This document shows positions 16,465 to 25,584 of a DNA stretch of 57,668 nucleotides, in pieces. A program made the translations under genes and the position numbers. Where the stretch lies: the NCBI GenBank assembly GCA_020849295.1, contig JADLGN010000024.1, positions 1-57,668 on the forward strand, read 5' to 3'. Numbering within the stretch: the stretch's first letter is position 1; each line of letters opens with the position of its first letter. This stretch comes from Bacteroidia bacterium (GTDB lineage Bacteria; Bacteroidota; Bacteroidia; NS11-12g; UBA9320). Under the pieces are notes generated by a model. That model was not told the origin of the DNA. It saw only the letters and a program-made list of their open reading frames with translations, and searched no databases.

Positions 16465-16965
16465 ATGCTAAAATATTACAAAATACCTCAACTAGCAATC
16501 GTTGTGTTGTTTGTAGCACATATTTCAACTGCACAATCAAAACCAAAAACAAGAGAGCAAATATTATCATTTAGTGATAGTGTGTGTCGTGCAGCAGGTG
16601 TTCCAGAAGGTTTAATAAGAGATATAGGGAACAATGAAACCGGATGGAGATTTATTCGCGACTTTAGTGGAGGAACTGCACATGGCGATTTGCAAATTGT
16701 TAATAATACTTTTAACCATTGGTATAAAAAGTTAAATCTAAAAGGTGGGAAAACCCGTGAAAATTATCTGATAGTTGGTATTTATTACCTGAAATTTTTG
16801 CATAAGCAATTTGGTAGTTGGCAAAAAGCTCGCTATGCTTATGCACGAGGACATTGGAAAGAACCAACTAAATGGAGTCAACTTGAAAAAAAGTTTATGG
16901 GTAAAATAGACTGGGCAAAGTATGATTCAGTAAAGGTATCTAAAAAAGATACAGTATCACCATAG
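16465..16965 (+). CDS. Secreted lytic transglycosylase-like protein (SLT fold)
   Basis: 166 residues from the ATG at 16465, which is preferred over an upstream GTG because it begins the signal peptide (ending HISTAQ). The mature protein resembles a small goose-lysozyme/SLT domain: VCRAAGVPEGLIRDIGNNETGW (the Glu is the candidate catalytic residue), then GGTAHGDLQIVNNTFNHWY in place of the SAxGLMQI loop, LIVGIYYLKFLHKQFGSWQKARYAYARG and a Lys-rich tail. Inference: periplasmic or outer-membrane cleavage of peptidoglycan glycan strands. It precedes recN by 30 bases, but recN has its own promoter box. Confidence 0.65.
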   Translation: MLKYYKIPQLAIVVLFVAHISTAQSKPKTREQILSFSDSVCRAAGVPEGLIRDIGNNETGWRFIRDFSGGTAHGDLQIVNNTFNHWYKKLNLKGGKTRENYLIVGIYYLKFLHKQFGSWQKARYAYARGHWKEPTKWSQLEKKFMGKIDWAKYDSVKVSKKDTVSP

Positions 16966-16982
16966 TATTATATTAAAAATAA

Positions 16983-16990
16983 TACTTTTG
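16983..16990 (+). promoter_or_regulatory. -7 promoter box (TACTTTTG) for recN
   Basis: TACTTTTG fits TAnnTTTG and is separated from the recN ATG by only five bases (CAGTA), predicting an almost leaderless mRNA. Confidence 0.5.
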
Positions 16991-16995
16991 CAGTA

Positions 16996-18645
16996 ATGCT
17001 TGCTGAATTACGGGTAAATAATTATGCACTTATTAAAAATCTGGTTTTTACTCCTGAAAATGGATTTAATGTAATTACCGGTGAAACAGGAGCAGGAAAA
17101 TCTATTATACTCGGGGCACTCGGACTTATACTTGGCGAAAGGTCAGAAAATTTTTCGATAGCCGAGAATGAAGAAAAGTGCATTATCGAAGGAGTTTTTG
17201 AAATTAAAAATTACAATTTGGAAAAATGGTTTAATGAAAACGAATTTGATTACAACAACCAATTAATTATAAGAAGAGAAATATCACTACATGGACGTTC
17301 TCGTGCTTTTATAAATGATACACCGGCTCAACTAAATCAACTTAAAGATTTGAGCAAAAATCTTATTGATATTCACTCTCAACATCAAAATCTTGATTTG
17401 TTCCAAAAATCATTTCAATTCAAAGCACTTGATAGTTATTGTGGGACAACAGATTTGCAAGAAGATTATTTTAAAAAATATAATAATTTAAAAAATCTAT
17501 ATAAAACACTTGAATCAATAATAGAAACAGAAAGGAAAATTGCGGAAGCAAAGGATTACAAACAATTTTTGTTTGAAGAACTTGAAAATGCCGGTTTAAA
17601 AGAAAACGAAACTGAAGCACTTGATGAAGAATACAACATACTAAACAGTGCCGAAGAAAATTTAAAATCAATTTCTGAAATAAAGAATATGTTTGTTGAT
17701 TCTGATTTTGCAGTATTAGAGCAAATTTCTGCTGTAAAAAATCTGTTAAGAAATATTTCTAAAAACGACAAGCGATTTGAAGATTTACTTGAAAGAACTG
17801 AAAACACTTTTTTTTCATTAAAAGAAATAGTTTCAGATATAGATAAAATAGAATCACAAATTGTAATTGACCCACAACGACTTGAATTAATAAATCAAAG
17901 AATTAGTTTTTTGCACAGTCTTACTCAAAAACACAAAGAAACTGATTTAATTAAGGTGAAATTAAAACTTGAAGAAGAACTCGGAAAATTCAATGATATA
18001 AATGTTCAAAAAAACGAAATACAGAATCAAATTTCATTATTAGAAACTGCATGTAAGAAAATAGCTTTCGAACTTTCAATAAAAAGAAATGAAGCCAAAA
18101 CAGAATTAGAAGAAAAAATAAATAATATGGTTGAAAGCCTTGGGATGAAAGGAGCGTCAGTAAAAATAGACCTGAGCGAAAACAAAGATGCTGAACTCGG
18201 AAATTTTGGAATTAATGATACAAACTTTCTTTTGTCAGCGTCAAAAGATAAAATGTTCAATCCAATACAAAACATTGCTTCGGGAGGTGAAATTTCAAGA
18301 TTAATGCTTATTTTAAAATCGGTAATTGCAGAAAAAAATATTATGCCTACAATTATTTTTGACGAAATTGATACCGGCATTTCAGGTGATACTGCACTTA
18401 AAATAGCAGATTTGATGAAGCAATTAGCAACAAAAACTCAATTAATAGTAATTACGCATTTGCCACAAATTGCCGCATCTGGCAAAAGTCATTTTTTTGT
18501 TTACAAAGACTTACAAAATGGCATTACTTCAACAGGAATAAAAAAGTTGAACAAAGATCAAAGAATAGAAAATATTGCAGAAATGATAGGTGGAAAAAAT
18601 TACAGCAATTCAATATTTGAAGGTGCTAAGCAAATGATAGATTAG
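16996..18645 (+). CDS. recN: DNA repair protein RecN
   Basis: SMC-like ATPase that acts in recombinational repair of double-strand breaks. The 549-residue protein has the Walker A GETGAGKS (29-36), a central coiled-coil region rich in Glu/Lys/Leu (about 150-360), the ABC signature ASGGEISRLML (from about 428) and the Walker B IIFDEIDTG (around 455), followed by the ITHLPQIAA switch-like motif. Length and motif order match the family. It may be followed by the metalloprotease gene as a separate unit. Confidence 0.95.
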   Translation: MLAELRVNNYALIKNLVFTPENGFNVITGETGAGKSIILGALGLILGERSENFSIAENEEKCIIEGVFEIKNYNLEKWFNENEFDYNNQLIIRREISLHGRSRAFINDTPAQLNQLKDLSKNLIDIHSQHQNLDLFQKSFQFKALDSYCGTTDLQEDYFKKYNNLKNLYKTLESIIETERKIAEAKDYKQFLFEELENAGLKENETEALDEEYNILNSAEENLKSISEIKNMFVDSDFAVLEQISAVKNLLRNISKNDKRFEDLLERTENTFFSLKEIVSDIDKIESQIVIDPQRLELINQRISFLHSLTQKHKETDLIKVKLKLEEELGKFNDINVQKNEIQNQISLLETACKKIAFELSIKRNEAKTELEEKINNMVESLGMKGASVKIDLSENKDAELGNFGINDTNFLLSASKDKMFNPIQNIASGGEISRLMLILKSVIAEKNIMPTIIFDEIDTGISGDTALKIADLMKQLATKTQLIVITHLPQIAASGKSHFFVYKDLQNGITSTGIKKLNKDQRIENIAEMIGGKNYSNSIFEGAKQMID

Positions 18646-18741
18646 ATAGTTTTGAAATTTTAATTTTAAAATATCATTTAAATTGAGATTTTAAAAAATT
18701 AATATTGCACAATTTTTGTGAAGAGCAAATTTAAAATAAAT

Positions 18742-20850
18742 ATGATTAAAAATAGAAATATAATACTTGCATTACTAATTATACTGTCAGCATTAAACCT
18801 GATGGCACAGCATAATACATGCGGTACTGACAAATACACATCTGATATTATTAAATCAGACCCTGAAATACAGAAAAGATATAATGAATATAATGAGAAT
18901 ATTCAGAAAATTTCAGACAATGAAAAAAAGCAGTTCAAAAAAGGAACAACCCGAACTATACCGGTGGTATTTCATGTAATTCATACTTACGGTAGTGAAA
19001 ATATTACAAAAGCTCAAATAGAAGACCAGCTTAGAATATTAAATGAAGCATATCAACGTCAAAACGCCGATACTGTAAATACACGCAGTATTTTTAAAGG
19101 ATTGGCTGCCGATATGGATATTGAGTTTAAGCTTGCTCGAAAAGATCAAAATGGAAATTGTACAGAAGGAATTACAAGAACATTTTCATACCTTACAGAC
19201 GGGGGAGATGATGCAGTAAAAAATATTATAAGATGGGATTATCGCAAATATTTAAATATTTGGGTTGTAAAAAATATAGCAATGGATGCTGGCAGCGGTG
19301 GCAGAGTATTGGGATATGCTACATTGCCAAGTTCTACTAATTCTACCAAAGACGGAATAGTAATTCTTTCAGATTTTGTTGGAAGTATAGGAACAGCTAC
19401 AAGCAATAATTACAAAGGACGAACCTTAGTGCATGAAGTAGGACACTGGCTAGGATTGTATCATCCGTTTCAGGGAGGCTGCGGCGGAAATTGTAATAAT
19501 TCCGGTGATTATGTATGCGATACTCCTCCGGTAAAAGAGCCAAGTTATGGTTGTCCAAATACAAATAATACCTGTTCAAATGATTTTCCTGACCAGTTAG
19601 ATATGATTGAAAATTTTATGGATTATGCAACAGGTTCTTGTCAAAATATGTTCACTAAAGGACAAAAAGCTGTAGTTGATTATTCCCTTGGAAATGCAAA
19701 TTACAGAGCACAAAATATATCTACGGCAGCACACAATGCAACAGGTATTTTTACAAATCCTTCATGTACGCCAATTGCAGATTTCAATACTTCAAATAAT
19801 ATTATTACAGTTTGTGAAAAAGGCTCTGTTACATTTAAAGATTATACATATAATGCAACTGCTACTACATACTCATGGACTTTTGAGGGTGGTACACCTT
19901 CAACATCAAGTTCAAGCAATCCTACGATAACTTATAATACTGCCGGTACATATAAGGTTACACTTACTGTAAGTAATGCCACAGGGCAAAACACTAAGAT
20001 AGTTGATAAAATGATAACTGTAATAGCTGCCGAATCACAGTTGAAATCGCCCTATACCGAAGGGTTTGAAAATAGTCAGATACTAAATGGTTTTTGGAAA
20101 GCATGGGAAGCCGGAGATTATGGATGGCGAAGAATAACAACCACAAAATACGAAGGAGTTGCAGGTATGCAAGCTTATATTGATGCTGGTTCGGCTTCAA
20201 ATACATTGTATAGTCTTGTTTCTGATAATTTTGACCTTAGTACAATCAAAGGTAGAAGTCCATTGTTGAAATTTAGAGTGGCATACCGTCCGGCAGTTGC
20301 AAATAGCACAGAAGTATTAACAATATATGTATCTACAAATTGCGGACAAACATGGCTTCCATTAAAAGCAATTTCAAATGCAAACGGACTTGGAGTTGAT
20401 AAAGTAATAGAAAATGGATGGCAACCTACAATGCAATCACATTGGAACGAAATAAGTCTTGATATTACAAAATATGAAAGTACAAAAAACTTGATATTGA
20501 AATTTGAAGCACGAAGCCGTAGTGGAAATAGTATTTATCTGGATAATGTGAAAATTGAAGCATTGTTGCCGGCAAAAGTTTCGGAAATTGAAAATGAAAA
20601 TTTGTTTCAAGTTTATCCAAATCCAAATAATGGAAAATTCAATATAGTAATTAATCATGGAAAATTTAAAATTAATGATTTGAAAATAACTGATATTTCA
20701 GGAAAGGTAATTACTATTAAAGATTCAAATTACCAAAATGGTGCAAACGAAAGCAAAATAGAGTTAGATAATATACCTGCCGGGATGTATTTTATAAATC
20801 TTAATATTGAAAATAAAATAATAACTAAAAAAATAACAGTATTACCATAA
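18742..20850 (+). CDS. Secreted M43-family zinc metalloprotease with PKD and T9SS domains
   Basis: 702 residues from the ATG at 18742 (an upstream GTG at 18718 would precede the signal peptide and is not preferred). Order: signal peptide (ending NLMAQ), propeptide-like segment, pappalysin-type catalytic domain with the zinc motif HEVGHWLGLYH (231-241) and the Met-turn region ENFMDYATGSCQNMFT, a PKD-like domain (VTFKDYTYNATATTYSWTFEGG, YNTAGTYKVTLTVSN), a jelly-roll-like segment (YTEGFENSQILNGFWKAW ... LILKFEARSRSGNSIYLDNV), and a C-terminal T9SS domain starting QVYPNPNNGKFNI. It probably digests extracellular protein. topA follows after six bases. Confidence 0.9.
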   Translation: MIKNRNIILALLIILSALNLMAQHNTCGTDKYTSDIIKSDPEIQKRYNEYNENIQKISDNEKKQFKKGTTRTIPVVFHVIHTYGSENITKAQIEDQLRILNEAYQRQNADTVNTRSIFKGLAADMDIEFKLARKDQNGNCTEGITRTFSYLTDGGDDAVKNIIRWDYRKYLNIWVVKNIAMDAGSGGRVLGYATLPSSTNSTKDGIVILSDFVGSIGTATSNNYKGRTLVHEVGHWLGLYHPFQGGCGGNCNNSGDYVCDTPPVKEPSYGCPNTNNTCSNDFPDQLDMIENFMDYATGSCQNMFTKGQKAVVDYSLGNANYRAQNISTAAHNATGIFTNPSCTPIADFNTSNNIITVCEKGSVTFKDYTYNATATTYSWTFEGGTPSTSSSSNPTITYNTAGTYKVTLTVSNATGQNTKIVDKMITVIAAESQLKSPYTEGFENSQILNGFWKAWEAGDYGWRRITTTKYEGVAGMQAYIDAGSASNTLYSLVSDNFDLSTIKGRSPLLKFRVAYRPAVANSTEVLTIYVSTNCGQTWLPLKAISNANGLGVDKVIENGWQPTMQSHWNEISLDITKYESTKNLILKFEARSRSGNSIYLDNVKIEALLPAKVSEIENENLFQVYPNPNNGKFNIVINHGKFKINDLKITDISGKVITIKDSNYQNGANESKIELDNIPAGMYFINLNIENKIITKKITVLP

Positions 20851-20856
20851 TCTGAT

Positions 20857-23178
20857 ATGACCAAAAACCTCGTAATTGTTGAGTCACCTGCAAAAGCAAA
20901 AACTATTGAAAAATTTCTTGGTTCTGATTTTACCGTGAAATCATGTTTTGGTCATATACGCGACCTTGACAAGGGAGATGATGCAATAAAAATTTCTGAT
21001 AATTTTAAGCCTACATATATAGTACCTAGTGATAAAAAATCAGTAGTTGCAGAACTTAAAAATTTAGCTAAGAATTCTGAAACTGTTTGGCTCGCATCCG
21101 ACGAAGACCGTGAAGGAGAAGCAATTTCATGGCATTTGTCAGAAGTTTTAGGATTAAATGCAAAAAATTCAAAGCGTATAGTTTTTCATGAAATAACAAA
21201 ACCGGCTATACTTAAAGCTATTGAAAATCCACGTGAAATTGATAAAAACCTTGTAGATGCACAACAAGCAAGACGGCTTTTAGACAGAATAGTAGGATTT
21301 GAATTATCTCCGGTATTATGGAAAAAAGTAAAACCCGCACTATCAGCAGGCAGAGTACAAAGTGTAGCTGTAAGATTAATAGTAGAAAGAGAAAGACAAA
21401 TTACTGATTTTGTTACAAAATCTGCATATAAAATTGTAGCAGAGTTTGAATTTAATAATAAAAAATTTAATGCCGAATTACCTGAAAGATTTGATAAAAG
21501 AGAAGATGCAATAAAATTTTTAGAATCCTGCAAAAACTCAGAATTTATTGTAGAATCAGTAGAAATAAAACCGGGGACCAAAAAGCCGTCTGCACCATTC
21601 ACTACATCTACATTACAACAAGAAGCTAGCAGAAAACTTGGTTTTTCGGTTTCGCAAACTATGACTCTTGCTCAAAAACTATATGAAGAAGGGCATATTA
21701 CATATATGAGAACAGATTCGGTAAATTTGTCGGAACTTGCAATAAGTGCAGCAAAAAGTGAAATAGTAAATAATTACGGCGAAAAATACAGCAAGCCACG
21801 CAGATACCAAACAAAAAGCAATAGTGCACAAGAAGCACATGAAGCAATAAGACCTACATATTTCGAAAAACAAACAGCCGGAGCAGATGCTCAGCAAAAA
21901 AAACTTTATGATCTTATTTGGAAACGTACAATAGCTTCACAAATGAGCGAAGCCGAAATAGAAAGAACTGAAGTAAAAATTAAAATATCGAATAATGGAA
22001 AAATTTTGCTCACAATAGGTGAAGTGATAAAGTTTGACGGATTTTTGAAAGTATATCTTGAAGATAAAGACGAAACATCTGTTGAAGACGAATCTCAATT
22101 ATCTGTTTTGCCGGCAATGAAAAAGGGCGATATATTAAAAAATTTATTAATTACCGCAACCCAGCGTTTTACCAAACCGCAACCGCGTTACACAGAAGCA
22201 AGCCTTGTAAAAGATATGGAAGAATTAGGCATAGGGCGACCATCTACTTATGCACCCACAATTACTACAATTCTAAAAAGAGGCTATGTAGAAAAAGAAT
22301 CAAGAGAAGGAATTAAGAGAAATTATGAAATAATAAAACTAAAAGACAATATAATAAGCGATGAAATAAAAACTGAAATTACCGGTGCTGAAAAAAACAA
22401 ATTATTTCCAACTGATATAGGAACAGTAGTTACAGATTATTTACTTAAAAATTTTATCCAGATAATGGATTATAACTTTACAGCAAATGTTGAAAAAGAA
22501 TTTGATGAAATAGCACAGGGAATGATAGAGTGGACAAAAATGCTAAATGAATTTTATCATCCATTTCACAATCTTATTGATTCCACAATGAAAATTTCAG
22601 AAAAGGTAACAGGAGAAAGAGATTTGGGCATTCATCCAATAACAAAACAACCGGTATTTGCAAAAATCGGAAGATTTGGACCCATGATTCAAGTTGGCGA
22701 TGGAACAGACGAAATTAAACCTGTATTTGCAAGGCTTAAAAAAGGTCAAAGTATTGAAAAAATTACTTTAGATGAAGCATTAGAACTTTTTGAATTGCCC
22801 AGAACACTTGATGAGTTTGAACAAAAACCTATAAAGGTAGGTGTTGGCAGATTTGGCCCTTATATACAACACAACAATAAGTTTTATTCATTAGCAAAAA
22901 CTGATGATCCATACCAAATAAGCTATGAAAGGGCAATTGAATTAATAAACGAAAAGCGTAAAGCAGAAGCTGAAAAAGTAATTTTGGTTTTGCCAGAAAA
23001 TATTTCAGTATTAAATGGTAGATATGGACCATACATAACTCAAAATAAAGAAAATTATAAAATTCCAAAAGGCATTGAGCCAAAATCATTAACTTTAGAA
23101 CAATGTCTTAAAATAATTGAAGAAGCAAAAAACAATTCAACGCCCAAAAAGACGTTTTATAAGAAAAGTAAAAAATAA
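20857..23178 (+). CDS. topA: DNA topoisomerase I
   Basis: Type IA topoisomerase that relaxes negative supercoils. The 773-residue protein begins with the Toprim domain (LVIVESPAKAKTIEKFLG, then ASDEDREGEAISWHL with the metal-binding DxE) and has the active-site tyrosine Y283 in GHITYMRTDS, followed by SAQEAHEAIRPT and GIGRPSTYAPTI. The C-terminus carries three repeats of the type KIGRFGPMIQVGDG, VGRFGPYIQHNNKF and NGRYGPYITQNKENY instead of the zinc fingers of enterobacterial enzymes, as in other Bacteroidetes. A Lys-rich tail ends the protein. The next gene starts five bases downstream. Confidence 0.97.
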   Translation: MTKNLVIVESPAKAKTIEKFLGSDFTVKSCFGHIRDLDKGDDAIKISDNFKPTYIVPSDKKSVVAELKNLAKNSETVWLASDEDREGEAISWHLSEVLGLNAKNSKRIVFHEITKPAILKAIENPREIDKNLVDAQQARRLLDRIVGFELSPVLWKKVKPALSAGRVQSVAVRLIVERERQITDFVTKSAYKIVAEFEFNNKKFNAELPERFDKREDAIKFLESCKNSEFIVESVEIKPGTKKPSAPFTTSTLQQEASRKLGFSVSQTMTLAQKLYEEGHITYMRTDSVNLSELAISAAKSEIVNNYGEKYSKPRRYQTKSNSAQEAHEAIRPTYFEKQTAGADAQQKKLYDLIWKRTIASQMSEAEIERTEVKIKISNNGKILLTIGEVIKFDGFLKVYLEDKDETSVEDESQLSVLPAMKKGDILKNLLITATQRFTKPQPRYTEASLVKDMEELGIGRPSTYAPTITTILKRGYVEKESREGIKRNYEIIKLKDNIISDEIKTEITGAEKNKLFPTDIGTVVTDYLLKNFIQIMDYNFTANVEKEFDEIAQGMIEWTKMLNEFYHPFHNLIDSTMKISEKVTGERDLGIHPITKQPVFAKIGRFGPMIQVGDGTDEIKPVFARLKKGQSIEKITLDEALELFELPRTLDEFEQKPIKVGVGRFGPYIQHNNKFYSLAKTDDPYQISYERAIELINEKRKAEAEKVILVLPENISVLNGRYGPYITQNKENYKIPKGIEPKSLTLEQCLKIIEEAKNNSTPKKTFYKKSKK

Positions 23179-23183
23179 ATAAA

Positions 23184-24086
23184 TTGATTAACGAGTCAGA
23201 ATTAAAAGCATTGATATATTTGCTTGATGATACCGATGACGATGTGGTAAATCAGGTAGAACAAAGACTGTTTCAGTTAGGACCTGATGTTATTCCGACA
23301 CTTGAACAAACCTACGAACAATCTGATATTAATGAACTAAGACAAAAACGCGTTGACGAAATTATCAGAAAAATTCAATCACATTATTTAATTGAAGAGC
23401 TAAAAAAATGGAAAGAAAATAATCAGGATGATTTACTTGAAGGAGCTTTAATTATTAATAAAATTAAATACCCTGAAATAGACAGGCAATACATTGAAAA
23501 TATTTTAAATAAAATAAAGCTCGATGTTTGGCTTGAACTGAATTATGACCTGACTTCATTTGAAAAAATTAAAATATTAAACTATATAATGTTTGATGTT
23601 CATCGTTTCTCAGGAGATAATGAAGATTATCACAACCCTGATAACTCATATTTGTCAAAGGTGTTAGACAGAAAAAAAGGAAATCCTATTTCTCTGGCAA
23701 TTATATATTCATTAGTAGCTCAAAGACTCAATTTGCCTGTGTTTGGTGTAAATTTGCCACAGCATTTCATAGTTGGATATCTTGAAGACAAAACTGATAT
23801 AAAACCCGTAAAACTGAATGAATCTAAATTTATGATACCAAATCAATCATCAATTGTTCAGTTTTATATTAATCCATTTAATAAAGGTTCTGTTTTTCCG
23901 AGAGAAAACTTGTTTGTATTTTTAAATCAAGTAAATATTGAACCAAAAGATGAGTATTTTTTACCATGTAAAAATATTGAAATAATAAAAAGAATGGTTC
24001 GAAATTTACATTCGTCTTACGAAAAATTGAAAAATACAAATCTTATGCAACAATGCGAGCTTATATCAAATATACTTGAAAATTAA
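23184..24086 (+). CDS. SirB1-like transglutaminase-fold protein
   Basis: The 300-residue protein has an N-terminal HEAT-like helical stretch (LIYLLDDTDDDVVNQVEQRLFQLG, IPTLEQTYEQ) and a C-terminal transglutaminase-like core of the SirB1 type: LDVWLELNYDLTSFEKIKILNYIMFD, YLSKVLDRKKGNPISLAIIYSLVAQRLNLPVFGVNLPQHFIVGY, where the usual catalytic Cys position is taken by Ser/Leu and the conserved His is in PQHF. The family is widespread, has no agreed function and is probably non-catalytic here. The start is a TTG; no ATG exists before residue 130. Probable cotranscription with topA. Confidence 0.78.
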   Translation: MINESELKALIYLLDDTDDDVVNQVEQRLFQLGPDVIPTLEQTYEQSDINELRQKRVDEIIRKIQSHYLIEELKKWKENNQDDLLEGALIINKIKYPEIDRQYIENILNKIKLDVWLELNYDLTSFEKIKILNYIMFDVHRFSGDNEDYHNPDNSYLSKVLDRKKGNPISLAIIYSLVAQRLNLPVFGVNLPQHFIVGYLEDKTDIKPVKLNESKFMIPNQSSIVQFYINPFNKGSVFPRENLFVFLNQVNIEPKDEYFLPCKNIEIIKRMVRNLHSSYEKLKNTNLMQQCELISNILEN

Positions 24087-24131
24087 TTTTATTTTGCTCT
24101 TAATAAATTTTACTTTACAGATTAATTATAT

Positions 24132-24518
24132 ATGAGAATTGAGTGTTTATATGAAATAATTTTTTATGTAGCCGACCAAAACAGAAGTTCTGATTTTTAT
24201 TCTCATATTTTGAATTTAAAACCTACGCTATATGTCCCCGGTATGACAGAATTTGAACTTTCAGATAATTTAAAATTAGGTATAATGCCTGAAAACGGAA
24301 TAGCAAAAATTTTAAAAAACAAAACTCCACATCCACAAAGTGGAAATGGAATACCGCGTTGCGAATTATACATTAAAACAGATAATGCCGAAGAATTTTA
24401 TCAAAGAGCAATAATTTCTGGTGCTAAATCTGTAAGCAAAATGCAAAAACGCGACTGGGGAGATACAGTAGGATATGTGGCAGATTTTGACGGACATATT
24501 ATTGCTTTTGCAAAATAA
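24132..24518 (+). CDS. VOC-superfamily (glyoxalase/bleomycin-resistance-like) protein
   Basis: A 128-residue single-domain protein with the paired beta-alpha-beta-beta-beta modules of vicinal-oxygen-chelate proteins: EIIFYVADQNRSSDFYSHILNLKP with MTEFELSDNLKLGIMPENG, then RCELYIKTDNAEEFYQRAIISGAKSVSKMQKRDWGDTVGYVADFDGHIIAFA. The second module has the WGDxxGYVxDxDGH end typical of this group. Substrate and metal cannot be read from sequence; drug sequestration or an unknown lyase activity are both possible. Confidence 0.8.
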   Translation: MRIECLYEIIFYVADQNRSSDFYSHILNLKPTLYVPGMTEFELSDNLKLGIMPENGIAKILKNKTPHPQSGNGIPRCELYIKTDNAEEFYQRAIISGAKSVSKMQKRDWGDTVGYVADFDGHIIAFAK

Positions 24519-24533
24519 AAAAATAAAAAAAAT

Positions 24534-25442
24534 ATGAAAATATTAAGACCAACAATTTATTTTACTTTTATTTTAACATTAATTTTTTCTTCAAACAGTT
24601 GTAAAAAAAAGGATGACCCTGATATCAACTCAAGAGAAACAGTAATTGATGACTATAAAAATATATATTTAGCTACAATGGTTACCAACACTGGTTGGAC
24701 AGGAAATACTGCTAACTGTGTAGCAGGCAGAGCCTCAAATAATACATCTGAAATGGTAATAAAACGAATTAACTATTTCAGAAAACTTGTAGGATTAAAT
24801 TACAATACAACACTTGACACATCAAAATATGAAATGTATCAGCAGGCTGCCCTAATTATGGCTGCTAATTCACAACTTAGCCATAACCCACCAAACAATT
24901 GGAAATGTTGGACACAAAAAGGATTAGACGGTGCTAAAACAAGCAATTTAAGTCTTGGAAGTCACTCAACTAATGCAATTACTTCTTTTATAAACGATTT
25001 TGGCTCAAACAATAAACCATGCGGACACAGAAGATGGATATTACACTCAACAAAAACACAATTTGGTTACGGTACTACAAATATGAGTATGTCGCTTGGT
25101 ACTATTGGTTTTGCAGGAGGCAATACTGTAATTCCTGAATTTATTGCATATCCAGCAAAAGGTTTTATGCCTCAGGCATTAGTATTTGCAAGATGGAGTT
25201 TTGGAATTCCGGGTGCAGATTTTTCAAATGCTACAATTACTATGACAGGCCCGCTGGGAGCTATTGTACTTACAATTGTTTCAAAAACCGACAATGGTTA
25301 TGGCGACAATACTATAGTTTGGGAACCCCAGGGAATAAACACTACAAGTGCAGAAGATATTGAATATACTGTAACTGTAGATGGTGTACAGAAAGCACCG
25401 CAATCAAAATATACTTATGCAGTAACTTTAATAAAAATCTGA
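24534..25442 (+). CDS. CAP-domain lipoprotein
   Basis: 302 residues with a lipoprotein signal (LIFSSNSCKKKDD, Cys at about 23). The body is a bacterial CAP/SCP (PR-1-like) domain: MVIKRINYFRKLVGLNYNTTL, YQQAALIMAANSQLSHNPPNNWKCWT and a second half with GHRRWILHSTKTQFGYG, where the paired His/Glu-type pocket residues of CAP domains are expected. A C-terminal beta-rich segment (ATITMTGPLGAIVLTIVSKTDNGYG) follows. The function of bacterial CAP proteins is mostly unknown; an outer-surface location is inferred. Confidence 0.78.
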   Translation: MKILRPTIYFTFILTLIFSSNSCKKKDDPDINSRETVIDDYKNIYLATMVTNTGWTGNTANCVAGRASNNTSEMVIKRINYFRKLVGLNYNTTLDTSKYEMYQQAALIMAANSQLSHNPPNNWKCWTQKGLDGAKTSNLSLGSHSTNAITSFINDFGSNNKPCGHRRWILHSTKTQFGYGTTNMSMSLGTIGFAGGNTVIPEFIAYPAKGFMPQALVFARWSFGIPGADFSNATITMTGPLGAIVLTIVSKTDNGYGDNTIVWEPQGINTTSAEDIEYTVTVDGVQKAPQSKYTYAVTLIKI

Positions 25443-25563
25443 TTTGAAATTGGTTTTTTATTCTGATTATCTTATAAAAAAACATACATGTTTAATTAGG
25501 GGAAAAGCATAGATTTATATAAATTTCTTAAAAAAATCATTGCATAAATTCTTAAAATTAATG

Positions 25564-25571
25564 TATGTTTG
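25564..25571 (+). promoter_or_regulatory. -33/-7 promoter (TTG-N21-TATGTTTG) for the APC permease
   Basis: TATGTTTG fits TAnnTTTG, with a TTG at 25540-25542 exactly 21 bases upstream and the ATG 13 bases downstream. The remaining intergenic DNA (25443-25563) holds nothing else recognisable. Confidence 0.6.
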
Positions 25572-25584
25572 ACTGCTATAATAT

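Noticed and set aside
16938-16953. GTATCT/AGATAC hairpin before recN
   Set aside because: It lies inside the transglycosylase coding sequence, has no T-run and would not terminate.
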